From: Hyaloscypha bicolor E
Taxonomy: Eukaryota; Ascomycota; Leotiomycetes; Helotiales; Hyaloscyphaceae
Assembly (NCBI RefSeq): GCF_002865645.1
Contig: NW_020194594.1
Coordinates: 186,001-250,000, forward strand
Direction: 5' to 3'
DNA: 64,000 nt
Of this stretch, positions 10,854 through 22,740 are shown in pieces (position 1 is the stretch's first letter; every line of letters starts with the position of its first letter). The translations under genes were made by a program, and so were the position numbers. The notes under the pieces were generated by a model. It saw only the letters and a program-made list of their open reading frames with translations. It ran no database searches and was not told the DNA's origin.

Positions 10854-13800
10854 TTACTGCAATAATGTTACTATCTCCGGGTATGCCGTTGCATGTGAAA
10901 GGGGTGTCCGTCCATCGTTGTCTTCGCTCTTGATGTCGATGTCCGCGGCAGTTAATAATAACCTGACAACCTCTAGATAGCCGTAACCTGCTGCAAACGA
11001 GAGGGCACTCCGGCCATTTTGATCCTTCTTATTTACGTCCACGAGGCCGGAGTCAAGAAGCACCTGCACAGTCTTTGGGCTTTGGCTAAAGAGAGACCAT
11101 GCTAACGGCGTCCAGCCGTCGATATCTGCCTCATCAGCACCTTGCCGATCATGCTTAATCAGATATTTAACCACCCCGTGGTGGCATCCCGAACAGGCCC
11201 ACGAAATTGCATTTCGCCCCTCGTTATCCTTTTTCGACAAGTCGATGCGCTGGCTGCGCCGAAGGCAAACGGTCGTTTGCAAATGTCCGTTTCCTGCTGC
11301 CCAAGATAGCGGTGTTCGGCCAGTTCGATCTACTTCGTTAGCATTGAGGTCTTTCAGACCTATCAGACATTCTACGAGCTCAAGCTCGCCTCCTGAAGCG
11401 GCCCAAGAGAGGACGTTTCGGCCCAATCCGTCCACGTGATTTATAGAGAGACGGTTATCTGCAAGGAGCAACTTAAGTACTTCCAGGTGTTTCCCATGTA
11501 CAGCCCAGAAGAGGGGGGTCCAATGGTTGAAGTCTGCTATGTCGGGCTTGATTAGGCTGTGTTGGAGGAGCTCTGCAACAACTTCGACAAAGCCGTTACC
11601 AGCTGCAATAGACAAAGGTGTCCGGCCACCCGTCGTGCTATGATTAACACGGGATTCCTCATGTTGGGGAACATGCCTCTCATCTTTCAATAGACGCTTT
11701 ACCACTTCCAGGCGATTGAAAGAAACCGCAGCGATGAATGTATTTTGGCCATTCAGGATCTTCAAATCAGGATCGAGCCCTTCTCCAAGAAGCAGATCTA
11801 CTACCTGATGGTGTCCGTTCCGCGCGGCCCAATGTAGACCACGTAATCCTACTTCAGTCTCGATGGGAGTTCTCTCGCGTAAGATGGTTTTGAGAGATAT
11901 CGAGTGGCCGAAGTAACATGCGGTCACAGCGGGAACGAAATCTTGAGGGCATGACAGATCGATCTCAGCCTGAAGCCAATAGACCCTTAGCCAATTCATG
12001 CCGCGAGAGCTGCTGGCATCTGACAACAAGATTACTAAATTTTGGAGCTCGGGCGTCCCCATTGAGCCGGCCAAGGAGACATGTTCTGGCCAATGTCTAG
12101 CGGAATAGTCAAAAAACGTGTATTTTGTTCCGATGAACGCGCAAGCCTCTGCCTCAAGCGCTAGGGGCTCCTTGAACAAATAGTCCTCCTCCAAAAGAAA
12201 CGGGTCCCAAGACTGTCCGGTGGATCCATCGGCGGAGACTGCGGCGGAGGAGGCGGGAGAGACTCCAGGGCTTGATTCATCTATGGAGAACAGGTCCTGC
12301 TTGAAGTTGTCAAGCAACAGATAAGAGACGCACGCTTCGGCCATGAGCAAGCTTGCCCTGCCTAAATTTACGCCGTAGATTGCAGAGAGTGGGCTGTCCG
12401 TTTGGGTTTCGAGAGCTATCAGGAATTCCTTTAGCGACTGGTGGGCGAGATGGACTCGATTGTCCCAGACCCTCACTAGTGGGCCTAAAACCCCTTCAAT
12501 TGTTTCCCGAACGTTAGGCTGAGAATCCTCCTCTACGGCAGATAGCCTACCATGATGGTGCTGTATTGCGATGAGAATTTGTATCTCGTCTAGAGTCAGA
12601 GGCCTTAAGCTTCCGACGAGGAAATGCAATAACCTAGTGGCGAGCATTTGGTGCTCAACTGGGATAGCTTGGAGGTAACGTTGGTATGTGGCCGTCAAAG
12701 TCTTTGGCAATTCGTCGATGATACGCTTGAAATCCTGTTGCGATGCCAAAAGACTCTTTTCCAGGAGATGAAGTACGAGATTCACCCAGAGAAAAGTGCA
12801 ATCTGCTTTGGAATACAAAGCATTCTCAAGGTATCTCCTCACGTCAGGCTTGCATTGCGTTCGTTGGACGATAATTTCAATTTTCGTCTGTATTACAAGC
12901 CTTAAATCTTGTTCGAGGTGGTGCTGATCGATTTGCAGAAGATTCGTAGTATACAGACGTCCCAATCGAGGGCGACTTGTGATAAGGAACTTGATGCAAG
13001 GAGTATGTGGTCCATTAGAATTTGACTTGCGAATGAGGTGTAACGTGTCCTGTAAGAAGCGTTCTCTTGTTGTCTGCTCACACTCATCGATGGCGTCAAT
13101 GATGACGCTTACCGTCCCAATCCGCTTGTCACTTGCAATGGCTAAGAATATTCTCCAAAGTTCATGGAAATTCTGGTCAAAATGGGGTCCGTAGAAGTCG
13201 TACGCAGCCTTCACATGCTTGACTAACAATCGGCGTCGCATCAACAGCTGAAGAATGAGGCTCCTGACAATGGCCAAGCCATCCCGCTGGGTGTTACTCT
13301 TTTCGTCACAAAAGAAATAACATAGGGTTGTGCGCGTGCTTGGCGAACGTTCCCCTGTGGTGAGGTATTCCAGAAGGTAGGCTGAGAGGATTGTCTTTCC
13401 ACTCCCAGGATATCCACTTATCCAAAGAAGGCAAGGTTCATTTTGCACATTCCAGTCACGGTATTGCGCATCTGACAAAATCCATTGACAAGTACCCTCT
13501 ACGCGGCGGGGAAGCGAGGACTTGTATTCTGCCGCATTTGATGTGTTCTGAGTTAGCAGCGAAAGGCATTTTCTTTCGACATCGTTCAGAGCTTACACCT
13601 TTGCTCAGCTGCGTTCCACTGTGATTAGGAGCTCAGAGCTACATACAGTATGACGTAGAAGTTGTCGTCGCTTGACTCGGAGACCCAACCTGTGCTTCAA
13701 CAACCAATCTTTCCCTCTCAAATGCACCCTGTTCCATCTTCTGCTGTATTTCGGCTATGAGGATCTTGATTTCTCCCGACACCTGTTTATACCCCTCATC

Positions 13801-15062
13801 GTCTTTGCTTGGAAATCGGCACATTGACATGTGGTTGGCGTTAATGGTTTGCGTTGGTTCCGTAGTGATCGAAGACGAGAAAGGCTCTACGACCTAGATA
13901 TTGTAAAATGCGATGAGTTTCAACATCTTCAAGATAGCTGTGCAGGATCACCTACCCTTTCATTCAGACTCATATAGCTTATCCCGACCACACCCTTGGC
14001 TTCCTGGAACGTCAGAACCTTGAAGTGTCGATTCATCTGGTCATACAGTTTCATAAAGAGCTCATGGATCAGCTCCAATTCGGTACTGTTCACTTGAAGT
14101 GCCTGAATATTCCGGTTTGTTGTGTCGAATCCTGATACAGAAACAATTTTTCTGACCACTTCTGCAATTTCAGCTTTATTGCTACCCCGGTGGGGTGTTC
14201 CAAGGAAAAGTATCGCCTCCGTGGAGTTGTATATATCTAGCAGTGCCGGTTCAGTGGTTGTGGCGGCGCGGTAGAGGACCTACATGTGTGATAGTCAATA
14301 CTTTTCACAAGTGATGGGCTTGTCGCCCCTCAGAAATACACACATCTTTCACGATGATCCCTGTGTTTTGTCAGCCCGGGATAATTGGATTTTGTGTTGA
14401 TTTTGAAAGACTTACCACCAAAAGAATGTGCTACAAATATGATGCTTCGGCCTTGCTGGTTCGCGATTAGTCGAACGCCGCCAAAAGGGTTCGAGAAACT
14501 GACGCAATTCAATCTGCGGAGCTTCAATGCCTGCAGCAGATTTTTGGCGTGTGCGCTTATGTTGCTCTGGTTTGCCGGCCCGCTGAAAAAGTGCGAGACC
14601 ATTGAATCATATCCCCATGTGAGGATCCGTGAATTCTTACAGTCCTCCGGAAGAAGGTCAAGTGGCCAGAAGACCCCATCTGCTCCAAGCTTGTGCGAGC
14701 CCTTGGTACCATGTCTATGTCTAGATGTCCGCGAAAAGAGATTCCTCATGGTTCGATGCGAGGTGCCGACGCCGCCTCCCGAACCCTGTGGTCCCGTCCT
14801 AGAGATCTTCTCGCAGGTCCATGTTCGCCGCGGATGGCCTTGCAGGCCGTGGACAAATATGATGCTGTGATCGAATTAGACTGTAGTTATGGCCTTTGTG
14901 CAGCATGGACTCACTCTGCAACCGCATCTTCTGGATCGTGAAGGAGGGAAAAGCCGATGTCGTTGATTCGAGGAGTTTCTGCCTGCGATAGGCTTTCCTG
15001 CTCCCGAGACCTTCGTCAGCTCTTCGCTTCATACGCTTCCGTGCAGACCTGTTACATACCAT
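10854..15062 (-). CDS. NLR-like STAND protein: alpha/beta-hydrolase, NACHT, ankyrin repeats
   Basis: Predicted cytosolic sensor of the fungal NLR class. Exons by eye: 15062-15060 (ATG only), 14997-14915, 14864-14416, 14360-14344, 14279-13956, 13893-13647 and 13591-10854, giving 1286 residues. The N-terminal domain is a DUF676/PGAP1-like serine hydrolase: DIIFVHGLQGHPRRTWT, nucleophile elbow FVAHSFGGIIVKD, then LFLGTPHRGS. NACHT follows a VEGTCQWIL linker, with Walker A GYPGSGKT near 434-441 and Walker B SVIIDAIDECE near 537-545. From about 956 to the end there are roughly ten ankyrin repeats (GRTPLSWAAGNGH type, 34-residue period). In known relatives ligand binding to the repeats drives NACHT oligomerisation and activates the N-terminal enzyme; that mechanism is inferred here. 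The one-codon first exon is the least certain part: the ATG directly abuts a GTATGT donor, with a branch site (GCTGAC) before the acceptor. Confidence 0.85.
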
Positions 15063-15410
15063 GTTTGCACTACATGCGACACAACCGCACGTTGAGAATT
15101 CGCAGTGGGAGACGGTTAGGGAGAGCCACCGAAGGTCGAATCATGTTGGAAATCTCCAAATCCGCTGGCGACCTGATTGGCTGGCACGATTTTCCAAAGC
15201 GCGGCTGGAAGCCTGGAGCGGGGCTGCCAATGTGCCATAAGCGCTTCAAGGAGCGCAGCCAAAGGGCTCAGCGGGGCGGTTCCCGGAGAGTGGCGCCCCG
15301 GCGCGACCCGTGTGCCGAGTAGTGCTAGTATGGTTAGCAGGACTTAAGACCCCACAAAGGCTAGCCTTCTTTGTTTCCCATGTGAAGAGGAGAGATATAC
15401 GTACGAAGTA
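15063..15410. other. Upstream region of the NLR-like gene
   Basis: GC-richer spacer between the NLR start and the adjacent MITE, presumably including the promoter; no motif identified. Confidence 0.35.
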
Positions 15411-16092
15411 CAATAAAACCTCGATATAAGGATACCGAAATTGTCACCTAAATGCAAGGATAATGCGAGTTATACTTGTGGCGAGGGTCACGTGACAGGG
15501 TTGCTAAGATAATACTCTTTTAGTTTAGAGACTTTACGCCAAGTAAGATTATGCCCTGATTATGCCCTAAATTAATTTTTTTGAGTTAGCCTTAAGGGAA
15601 ATACGCTTTACTTTTCTTGTCTAATAAGGAAACTATTAAAATTCAGGGGCTGTGCCTGCCCGCCCGCCCCCTAACTTTTAAGTAAAGACGTAATTTCCAG
15701 AGTTTTAAGAGAGCTGAGCTTTCTAAAAAAAATTAAAAAAACACTATAATCAAGCTTTAATTCAATAGAAAATCCTCAGGTTCACTCAAATTCGAGCTAA
15801 ATTTCAAGGGTTCTTAGCAAGGTTTAAGGTAATTATAAGAATATCCCATACAAGTTCTTAGTTCGGGACTGGAATCCAAAGATAATCCTTATATCGAGTA
15901 TCTTTATATCGAGTATTGTCGTATGTACGGGTACTAGGGAGCTTAGCTTCGCTTACTCAGCGGCCCCTTTTATTTCCAGAGGCTCCCTTCAGAGCTTCTT
16001 TTAATCAGACAACCACTTATGCAAATCACTGTTCCTTGCTATTTTGCGATAAGTATCTTTATATCGAGTATCCTTATAGCGAGGTTTTACTG
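15411..16092. mobile_element. Tc1/mariner-superfamily MITE, 682 bp, TA duplication
   Basis: The left end reads CAATAAAACCTCGATATAAG and the right end, on the other strand, CAGTAAAACCTCGCTATAAG: inverted repeats of about 25 bp. A TA dinucleotide flanks both sides (15409-15410 and 16093-16094). The same TATATCGAG/TATCGAGTATC unit recurs inside the right half near 15893, 15910 and 16055. No transposase frame is present, so this is a non-autonomous element of the TA-targeting Tc1/mariner/pogo group. Confidence 0.82.
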
Positions 16093-16890
16093 TAAGTCCT
16101 ACGTGCATGGGTGCGAGGAATATGGTGACTCCCCCGAAACCGCAGAGCAAAGAGGATAGGTGCCATACGCGCCATGAACCGTATTCGTATTCGGTAGGTG
16201 CACCTCGCTTCATCCCTTTGCAATGACCAGTAGCCTCCTCCACTAGACGATCTGGCTCTTATCTACGACTATTTATATAGGCATCTCAAGGAGTCCGTTG
16301 CTTCGTTTGTAGAAATATCTTAGGCTCCTTGGCTGCCGCTGTTACTAGCCATCTCGTGTCCTCGTAGCTTCAGTCTCCCCAGCTTTACCTCTACCTCCTC
16401 CTACCACCTACTTATGGACTACTTTTGATTTCAATTCTATACAAGCTCTGAATCTATTAGCATTTAGCATTTAGTATTGCGCTAAAACCTGGTAAATATT
16501 AGCGTCGGTTAGGGATGAGAGGTGCTAGATACATAGGAGTAGGATTTAAATCTGAGTGTTAAAGAGAAGAGGGAGGGGATGGGGAGGGGGAGGGGAAGTT
16601 AAATTGATTGATTGATTGATTGATTGATAGTGGGGAAGGGAGGGTGTTGGCGCGGAATGAATGGATTATTCCTAAACAAATATGGATGGATGGCGGGTGG
16701 ATTTAAGGGGAGTTTTCAAAGGGAGGTTATAGATAGGGAAGTAGGTGGGTAATTTTATTCGTCATTGAGAGATGAGGAATCATCTGAAGTATTTGGAGGG
16801 CTCGAAGGAAGAAGGAAAGATCGCTTTGTCCCTGATATATATATTCTCCCCTTTGCATCAACATCCTATCGCTCATCCATCCATCATCCA
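16093..16890. other. Intergenic with simple repeats
   Basis: G/A-rich low-complexity sequence (about 16565-16600) next to a GATT tetranucleotide run. Nothing else recognised. Confidence 0.5.
16603..16628 (+). repeat. (GATT)n microsatellite
   Basis: About six uninterrupted copies of ATTG/GATT directly downstream of a poly-purine tract. Confidence 0.9.
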
Positions 16891-17877
16891 TCATTCACTA
16901 ATAAACGCAAACATCTTAATCTCAATACTCTCTCTCGGCTCCGCCGTAGCAAACTGGGAATCCACAAACGCACTGTGAGGCAAAGAAACGCCGTTCTCGA
17001 CCTTGCTATCAAACTGCTTGAAAAGCAACGCCTCATCGGGTCTCTGACCACCAAGATAAAACCACTTCTGCCTCTCACTGAAGTGCACCTTCCCAAACTC
17101 ATGCCAACTACCATCCTTCCAAATCAGACGGCTGCCAGCGAGATCATTCTTCGCATCCACGGTCGTCCAGTCGCAGACAGTCAGGGGATCCTTCTGGATT
17201 GTCTTCAGCGGGCGCCAGACGTTCATGACCATGATGCGGGTCTTCAATAGCGAGTCGAGCTCCGCTGGGTTGTCTTTGACGATATTCTTGAGCGTATTCA
17301 TCGCGCCGATGGGGGTCATGTCTGAATGGACGCTGTGAGCTGGTGCGACGGAGTCCTGGCGTTTGGCCTTGTCTTCCGCCTTGTTCCGGATGCGATGTTT
17401 GAACAGAATTGTTTTGAATGCTCCCGTGCTGTGCATCAAGATAAGTTAGAAAGTGTACTCACTCACTCGGTCCGCGAGAAATATAATGTGTGTAATAAAT
17501 GAATATACTCACGCTCTCTTGACCAGTTCATCTGTGGCGGGAATCAGAACCCGTTCCACCTCCTCTTCGTTGGACCAGTCTTGCAGCTCTTTCACTTCAT
17601 GCGGGATGTATTGGAATCCATTCTTATCGAGTGTATACTTTGCCTCCTCGCCGCGGATGTCGTGAACTATCACTTGATGTAACTGGTTAAGGTCATCCAG
17701 CTTCTGGAAATGCTCCTCGACGTCTGGGAGTCGGAGATCAATGGCTTCGACGGGATGGTCAAGTCGTTTCAAAAAATAGAGTTCTGTTACGACGTCTCGT
17801 TTGGTACCATTTACATCGAACTCGTGGCTGTTTGGGAGCGCGGAGGGTGTTGGTGTTGCTGCCAGCGTGGCGGCCAT
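16891..17877 (-). CDS. CmcJ/NvfI/AsaB-family oxygenase-like protein
   Basis: Two exons (17877-17513 and 17428-16891, 86-nt intron with GTGAGT donor) encode 300 residues, the usual length of this family. Conserved blocks: STGAFKTILFKHRIRN; SVHSDMTPIGAM, carrying the His-X-Asp typical of the Fe(II)/2-oxoglutarate-like core; RIMVMNVWRPLKTI; a KWFYLGGQRPDEALLFKQFDS block; and PHSAFVDSQF. Relatives are annotated as 7alpha-cephem-methoxylase P8-related, CmcJ, or AsaB/NvfI hydroxylase-desaturases and often tailor secondary metabolites. There is no backbone synthase in the window, so a pathway cannot be assigned. The protein is probably cytosolic; no signal peptide is seen. Confidence 0.85.
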
Positions 17878-18685
17878 GATGTAATATCTGGAGGTAATCG
17901 TGTAGAGGTTCTTTTAAATGGTCACTGGTGTGAGAGCTGTTGTGACTTGCAGTTGAGTTGGGTTACTGCCAATGGGCAGGCGCTCTGTTATTATTATATT
18001 TGCCTGGAACGCAAATGCCGATCCTCGGCTCCGTCCCTCTCTGGTTGGCTTACCAGCATCCCCGCGGTGTCCATGTTGGATGACACTACGGTACGAAAGG
18101 GGGTCTCAGCAAATCAAGGTCACCCCCCCAGTTCTGCCATCGCTTAATGCAGGAATTTACGGGGCGAAATTGACGAACCTCGATAATTAATTGGCTGGAA
18201 ATCTCACCGCCTTACGCGGGGTGACCTTGATATATTGAGACCCCCTTTCGTACAACCTGCGATTTTGCCGAAGGAGTAAATGTATGACCTAGTCTAGACA
18301 CGTAGTTCTAAAGTTATTTAAGAAATAGTTAGATTTTAAGTTCGTAGGGCTAAAAATCGAGGGGCTGGGGCAGAGCCTTAATAACGCGAGGCTAACTCGA
18401 GGCTAGAACATCCCGACTCCGCCGTTTTTTAAACAGCTTTACAACTATGCTTCTAAAATAAGAGTCCTATAGCTCAAATTAATTGCATAAATACGTCCGA
18501 TAATTTGATAAGAGCATTAATGATTTAGGTCTTTGGTTTTGTGTTCCATGTTTCTCGGAAAAGCCTTCCTTGTTAAGGTCCCACTGCATTACTAGCCCCC
18601 AGGGCCTAATAAACGTTAAATGGCACCTAATTCCCTCAATTACTACCTGATTACAGGGTCTCCACCGGCGAGCCAGCTAGAATTA
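17878..18685. other. Intergenic containing a small MITE
   Basis: Apart from the 157-bp inverted-repeat element at 18094-18250, no gene is recognised. A TACAGGG motif at about 18653 repeats the start of the neighbouring transposon and might be a partial copy of its end. Confidence 0.4.
18094..18250. mobile_element. Small TA-flanked MITE, 157 bp
   Basis: Perfect 15-bp outer inverted repeats, CGAAAGGGGGTCTCA and its complement, extend imperfectly to about 35 bp (both arms carry an ATCAAGGTCACCCC-type block). TA flanks both ends (18092-18093 and 18251-18252). No coding capacity. This is the size and structure of a Tc1/mariner-type miniature element. Confidence 0.8.
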
Positions 18686-19975
18686 CAGGGTGGTCCCACC
18701 AATCAAGCTCACTAAAATCACGCGTCACAACAGCTAATTACTGTGAGTCCCCTGTCTCTCCCGCCGCTATAAGGCCAGTCTCTCTCTCTTCCTCTCTCCC
18801 TTCCAATCTCAAGGGAATCAACGATTTTTGTACCTACACCAAAGACACCAAATAATAATCCAACGAGCAAAGATAACCGTCTCCGTATACAGACTCTTTA
18901 CTATACAGCCGGCTGGACAGCAAGCCATATCCTCCTTCAAAATCCACGCCTCTCTCGCCGGCAGGTTAATTACGCTCTCTCCTTCCGTCTTACCTCTCAA
19001 AAACAACGATGTGGGAGACAGCCTTCTCTCTCTACCCCACAACGCAAGCGCCTTATCGGCTGGGCTACCTTTAGCTCTTGCTCACGCGATATTCTAATGA
19101 AAGAGCTGCCTAGATGGCTTGGATGAAGCTGTGGGGAGAAGGCTGTCCGCACAGCCTTTAAGAAAGAGGGTTACTGCCGGGCAATAAGGAGGAGGAAGCC
19201 GCCAATCTCACTTGCGAATCAAAGACTCCGGCTTGCGTGGGCAGAGGAGCACGAAAACTGGACAGGCGAGCAATGGAATGAGATCTGCTGGAGTGACGAG
19301 ACGTGGGTACAGCCTGGCTACCACAGGAAGCAGTGGTGCACGAGGAAGATCGGTCTAGAGGAGCTCTTCCACCCTGATTGCGTCCAACACAAGTGGCAGA
19401 GACGAATTGGTTGGATGTTCTGGGGCTATATAAGTGGGAAGTACGGCAAGGGGACAGGCTTGTGTTGAGAGAAGGAGTGGGGGACAATAACTACGAAAAC
19501 GTATTGCGAATATATAGTACCAGCGATTCTCAACTACTTATTTAACCACCCAGGGCTCTCCATTCAGCAAGACAGAGGCACAGGGCACTACGCAGTAGCT
19601 ACTTTAGCTCTTTTAAAGAGTTGGAGAGTTGTACTAATTTTCTGGCCACCGTTCTTGCCAGATCTCTCCCCAATTGAGGATATTTGGAGTCGATTAAAGG
19701 ATATCTTACAAGAGATAGACCCTGAGGTATACCGGAACTCACAGAGGCTTAAGGGGGCCGTTTTGAGAGCCTGGGAAACGATTACAGATGCAGAGATAAG
19801 AGAGAGGAGAGGGACAATTCACCAGCGTTGTTTAGATGTAATTGCAGCTAATGGAATGGAGACAAAGTGGCGAAATCGTGAATAGCTTCAATTATAGTGA
19901 TTTACCCCTTTGGAGTGATTGAAGTGTGGGATAAAAGCGGCAGTAGTGGCGTAATTTTACGGTTAATGGGCCCTG
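18686..19975 (+). mobile_element. Tc1/mariner transposon, about 1.29 kb
   Basis: Element with a TA on each side (18684-18685 and 19976-19977) and imperfect inverted ends: CAGGGTGGTCCCACCAATCA on the left, and CAGGGCCCATTAACC read inward from the right. It encloses a Tc1-type transposase relic. The TIRs have diverged beyond the first five bases, so the boundaries are less certain than for the MITEs nearby. Confidence 0.65.
18803..19885 (+). pseudogene. Tc1/mariner transposase with two in-frame TGA codons
   Basis: One continuous frame of about 360 codons from near 18803 to the TAG at 19885, broken only by TGA at 19124-19126 and 19466-19468. The N-terminal part has the helix-turn-helix pattern (LYYTAGWTASHILLQ, LSRRQVNYAL). 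The catalytic core follows in order: WSDETWV (first Asp), IQQDRGTGHYA (second Asp), FWPPFLPDLSPIEDIW (third acidic residue), ending RRGTIHQRCLDVIAANG. All catalytic residues appear kept, so the copy is recently inactivated. No clear ATG is seen at the N-terminal edge. Both stops could come from TGG or CGA by single transitions, as expected for RIP or simple decay. Confidence 0.8.
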
Positions 19976-22740
19976 TACGTAGTACTACGTACTCCGGACA
20001 CGGTGCTTTGAGTGTTTTAGTAACGTCCGTAATGACTACTTTATAGGTTCCCGAGTGCAAGTACGAGATCGGATAATCAGAAGGCTATGTACTACTCCGC
20101 ATGGTGCGCGTTTCGGGGAGATTAATTGTCGGGCTCCATGTCGCCGGGCATATTCTCGGGAAAATGTAAAACGACCACCGGGGGACTTGCTCAATACCTG
20201 TTCGTGGTATCACCTACGAACCTGCAGCTTATGCCCTGTGTCCTTGGTATTACACTGCATCCAGGGGGCAGAGGAGAGTCTGCAAAGCCAAGATTGAGCG
20301 GGTGGTTACTGGAGGTGACCCTTCGGGAGTCCTCCTTTGGAGAAAAAGGTATGGAGAATTACTCTGGACACCTGGAAACGATCTAAAAAGAGCTCGCAGA
20401 AGCTTGTAGCCGCTAATAGAGGTCTAAGAACCTCTTTAGAGGTAGAGGAACTCTATATTACTACTATTTAACGTTAAATATCTTCCCCTTGCCATTAACT
20501 CCTTTACTACTATTCCGAATTCGAATTAATAGTAATATCTCTCCTTATAATTAATATATATATTTGCTAGATAAGAAGAGGGCTCAAGGTCTAATAAAGC
20601 AGTAGTTCTCTATAGCTCAATTAATAGCTATTGCTTATAGCACTAGTAATTATAAAGATATTTAGAAAAACAAGAGCAATTCTCTTTTTATTATCTATTC
20701 CAGTTTTGGCTTTTGCTATAATATATATAATAGATAAATAGGTAGTTTTAAGATATTATATAAAGTTCTATAGGCTAAAAAAAGAAAGTATAAGATATAT
20801 ACTATGCTTTTACTTTTTCTATATTTACTAGATATTATAGAGGCTAGTATATTACTAGCTATAAGGTCGGTATATCTAAACCTGTATTAATTAAGATACC
20901 TTATATTTTCCGATAATTATATAAAGAGCAAAGTAATATTAGAATATAAACTACAGACACTCTTATATATATACCCTTACCAAATAATAATAGTACTAGA
21001 AAACGCGGCAGAATCAGGCTTATCGATCGAAATTGGGGACAGTCAGACTTTCAATTCGTATTGTCCGGAGACGTTTCGGGTATTGGAGGAGAAATTATTT
21101 GGGTTGGGGGATATACCATGTTGAGCTGCCTCATGAGAGACCGCTGAAACTGCAGCCTTCAGGAGCTCTTGGAGATTAAACTTCAGATATCGTTGCCCAA
21201 GTTGAACTGATTCCTTGGATCTATGTCGGGTCAGCGTAGTTTAGAGGAGAAGAATCCAACGTGCATCCATCGATTCCTCGTGTATCTGTAGAGCTGCTCC
21301 TCCGCTATGTCTTCCACTCCAACAATTAGAGATTTCAGAAGTGGGAATAAAATATACACACGTATTCCGTCGGAGTTCTTAGTACTGAGGTGGGGCAATG
21401 CTCTCCGACTCTGTCTTTGTATTGAAGCCGCAAAGGGAGTACGCATTCCATATTTAGAAAGAGGAGGATGCAATCGATGAGTCCATGGTCTGAGATACAT
21501 GCTCTTTTCTTTCCTGGAGTCGTAAATTCGCGTTGTGGTGGGGGACAAAAGTTGCGGTGAAAAGTGGCCAATTCAGTGAGCGGGGTCTTAATCCAAAGGA
21601 AGTGATCGCTGAAATCAATGGGTTGTCGGGCTACCTTAGCGGAGAGTATCGCTGAGATATCTAATTTATAGGGCAGTTACAGCGCTTCGACGCTTCACTA
21701 CCCGAGATTTTGGTTGTAACCGCTCAAGCGTTTGTATCGACGAGACCGGCCCGAGAAGCGATGCTAGTCACTTCTAGTTACCTGGGCCTCATTCAATGCC
21801 GACTTCATTCTCTTCTGAGATGGCGGATGTGTTGTTGCGATGTTGGACACGAGGGGCGCTTTGGGATGTTGGGGAAGATTGAGGGTTCGCGACTGAAGCC
21901 TGGATGATTTCCAGCCGCAACTCCTTTGCCGAAGGTCACGTAATCAGCCCCTGAAATACGAGCGAAGCGAAGCCAGGCGTCTCAGAGATGAAGCGCGTAC
22001 TGACACCGAAAGTACTCCAGAAGGCGTCGAAGAGCTTTGCTCTAGCCGCTATTACATTCCAGCCCTCAATTTCACAAGTAAGCTGACCTTGCGCCGGAGC
22101 GAAGTCAGGGGTAATTCCCTGAATTATAGGGGCTTCTCGCTAATCATTTTACGGAGATCAAAACACCCCCCGAAGCTTTCAAGAGAGGGACGCCTCTAAA
22201 GATGTTTTCGGATAAAGTTAGATCAAGTACTGTTGTAAGAGACATTATCATCTTACTTAACCTCGGTTTCGGAATACCTTGGTATCCATTAGAGCAGTTT
22301 AGAACAGTCTGTTAACTGTTGTCACAGAAACCGCCTACGAGTAGCGCCGGAATCTCTTGAACTGCAAATCGCGAATCGCGTCAAACGTGCCTTTCCAAAT
22401 CCCAATCCACAACCTCACAGAATGACTTGAGGCGCCGCGCACCTCCAGACGGAACCGATGGCCTACTATGAGATGGGCGGCACTGTCAGATATGTTCAGT
22501 CGCGTTCAACATTGGTCGAGCTCGTACGAAGTTCGAGCCACCTGAAGCAGGCAAGGGCGTGAGACAGGACTACATCAGATACGATACACTTCGATGCCTA
22601 GCATTTCGGCGGCAAAGTGGATGTAGGGAGGATGATGGAGGCATACATGTTGCGGGGCCGGGTTGTTCTTTCGATGGAGCTTACAGTGGGCATCGTTCAA
22701 CCTGGCAGAAATGAAGGTCAGTAGTGATCCCTCTCAAATC
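19976..22740. other. Intergenic, with an AT-rich repeat relic at about 20410-21000
   Basis: From 20410 to about 21000 the sequence is strongly AT-rich and stop-laden, resembling the RIP-type decay of the 28.7-39.8 kb block. The rest has normal composition but only short frames with no recognisable family. Confidence 0.45.

Noticed and set aside
3291..17877. A secondary-metabolite cluster built on the P450 and the CmcJ/AsaB-like gene
   Set aside because: They are about 11.6 kb apart (5266 to 16891), separated by unrelated genes and transposons, and no polyketide, peptide or terpene synthase is present.
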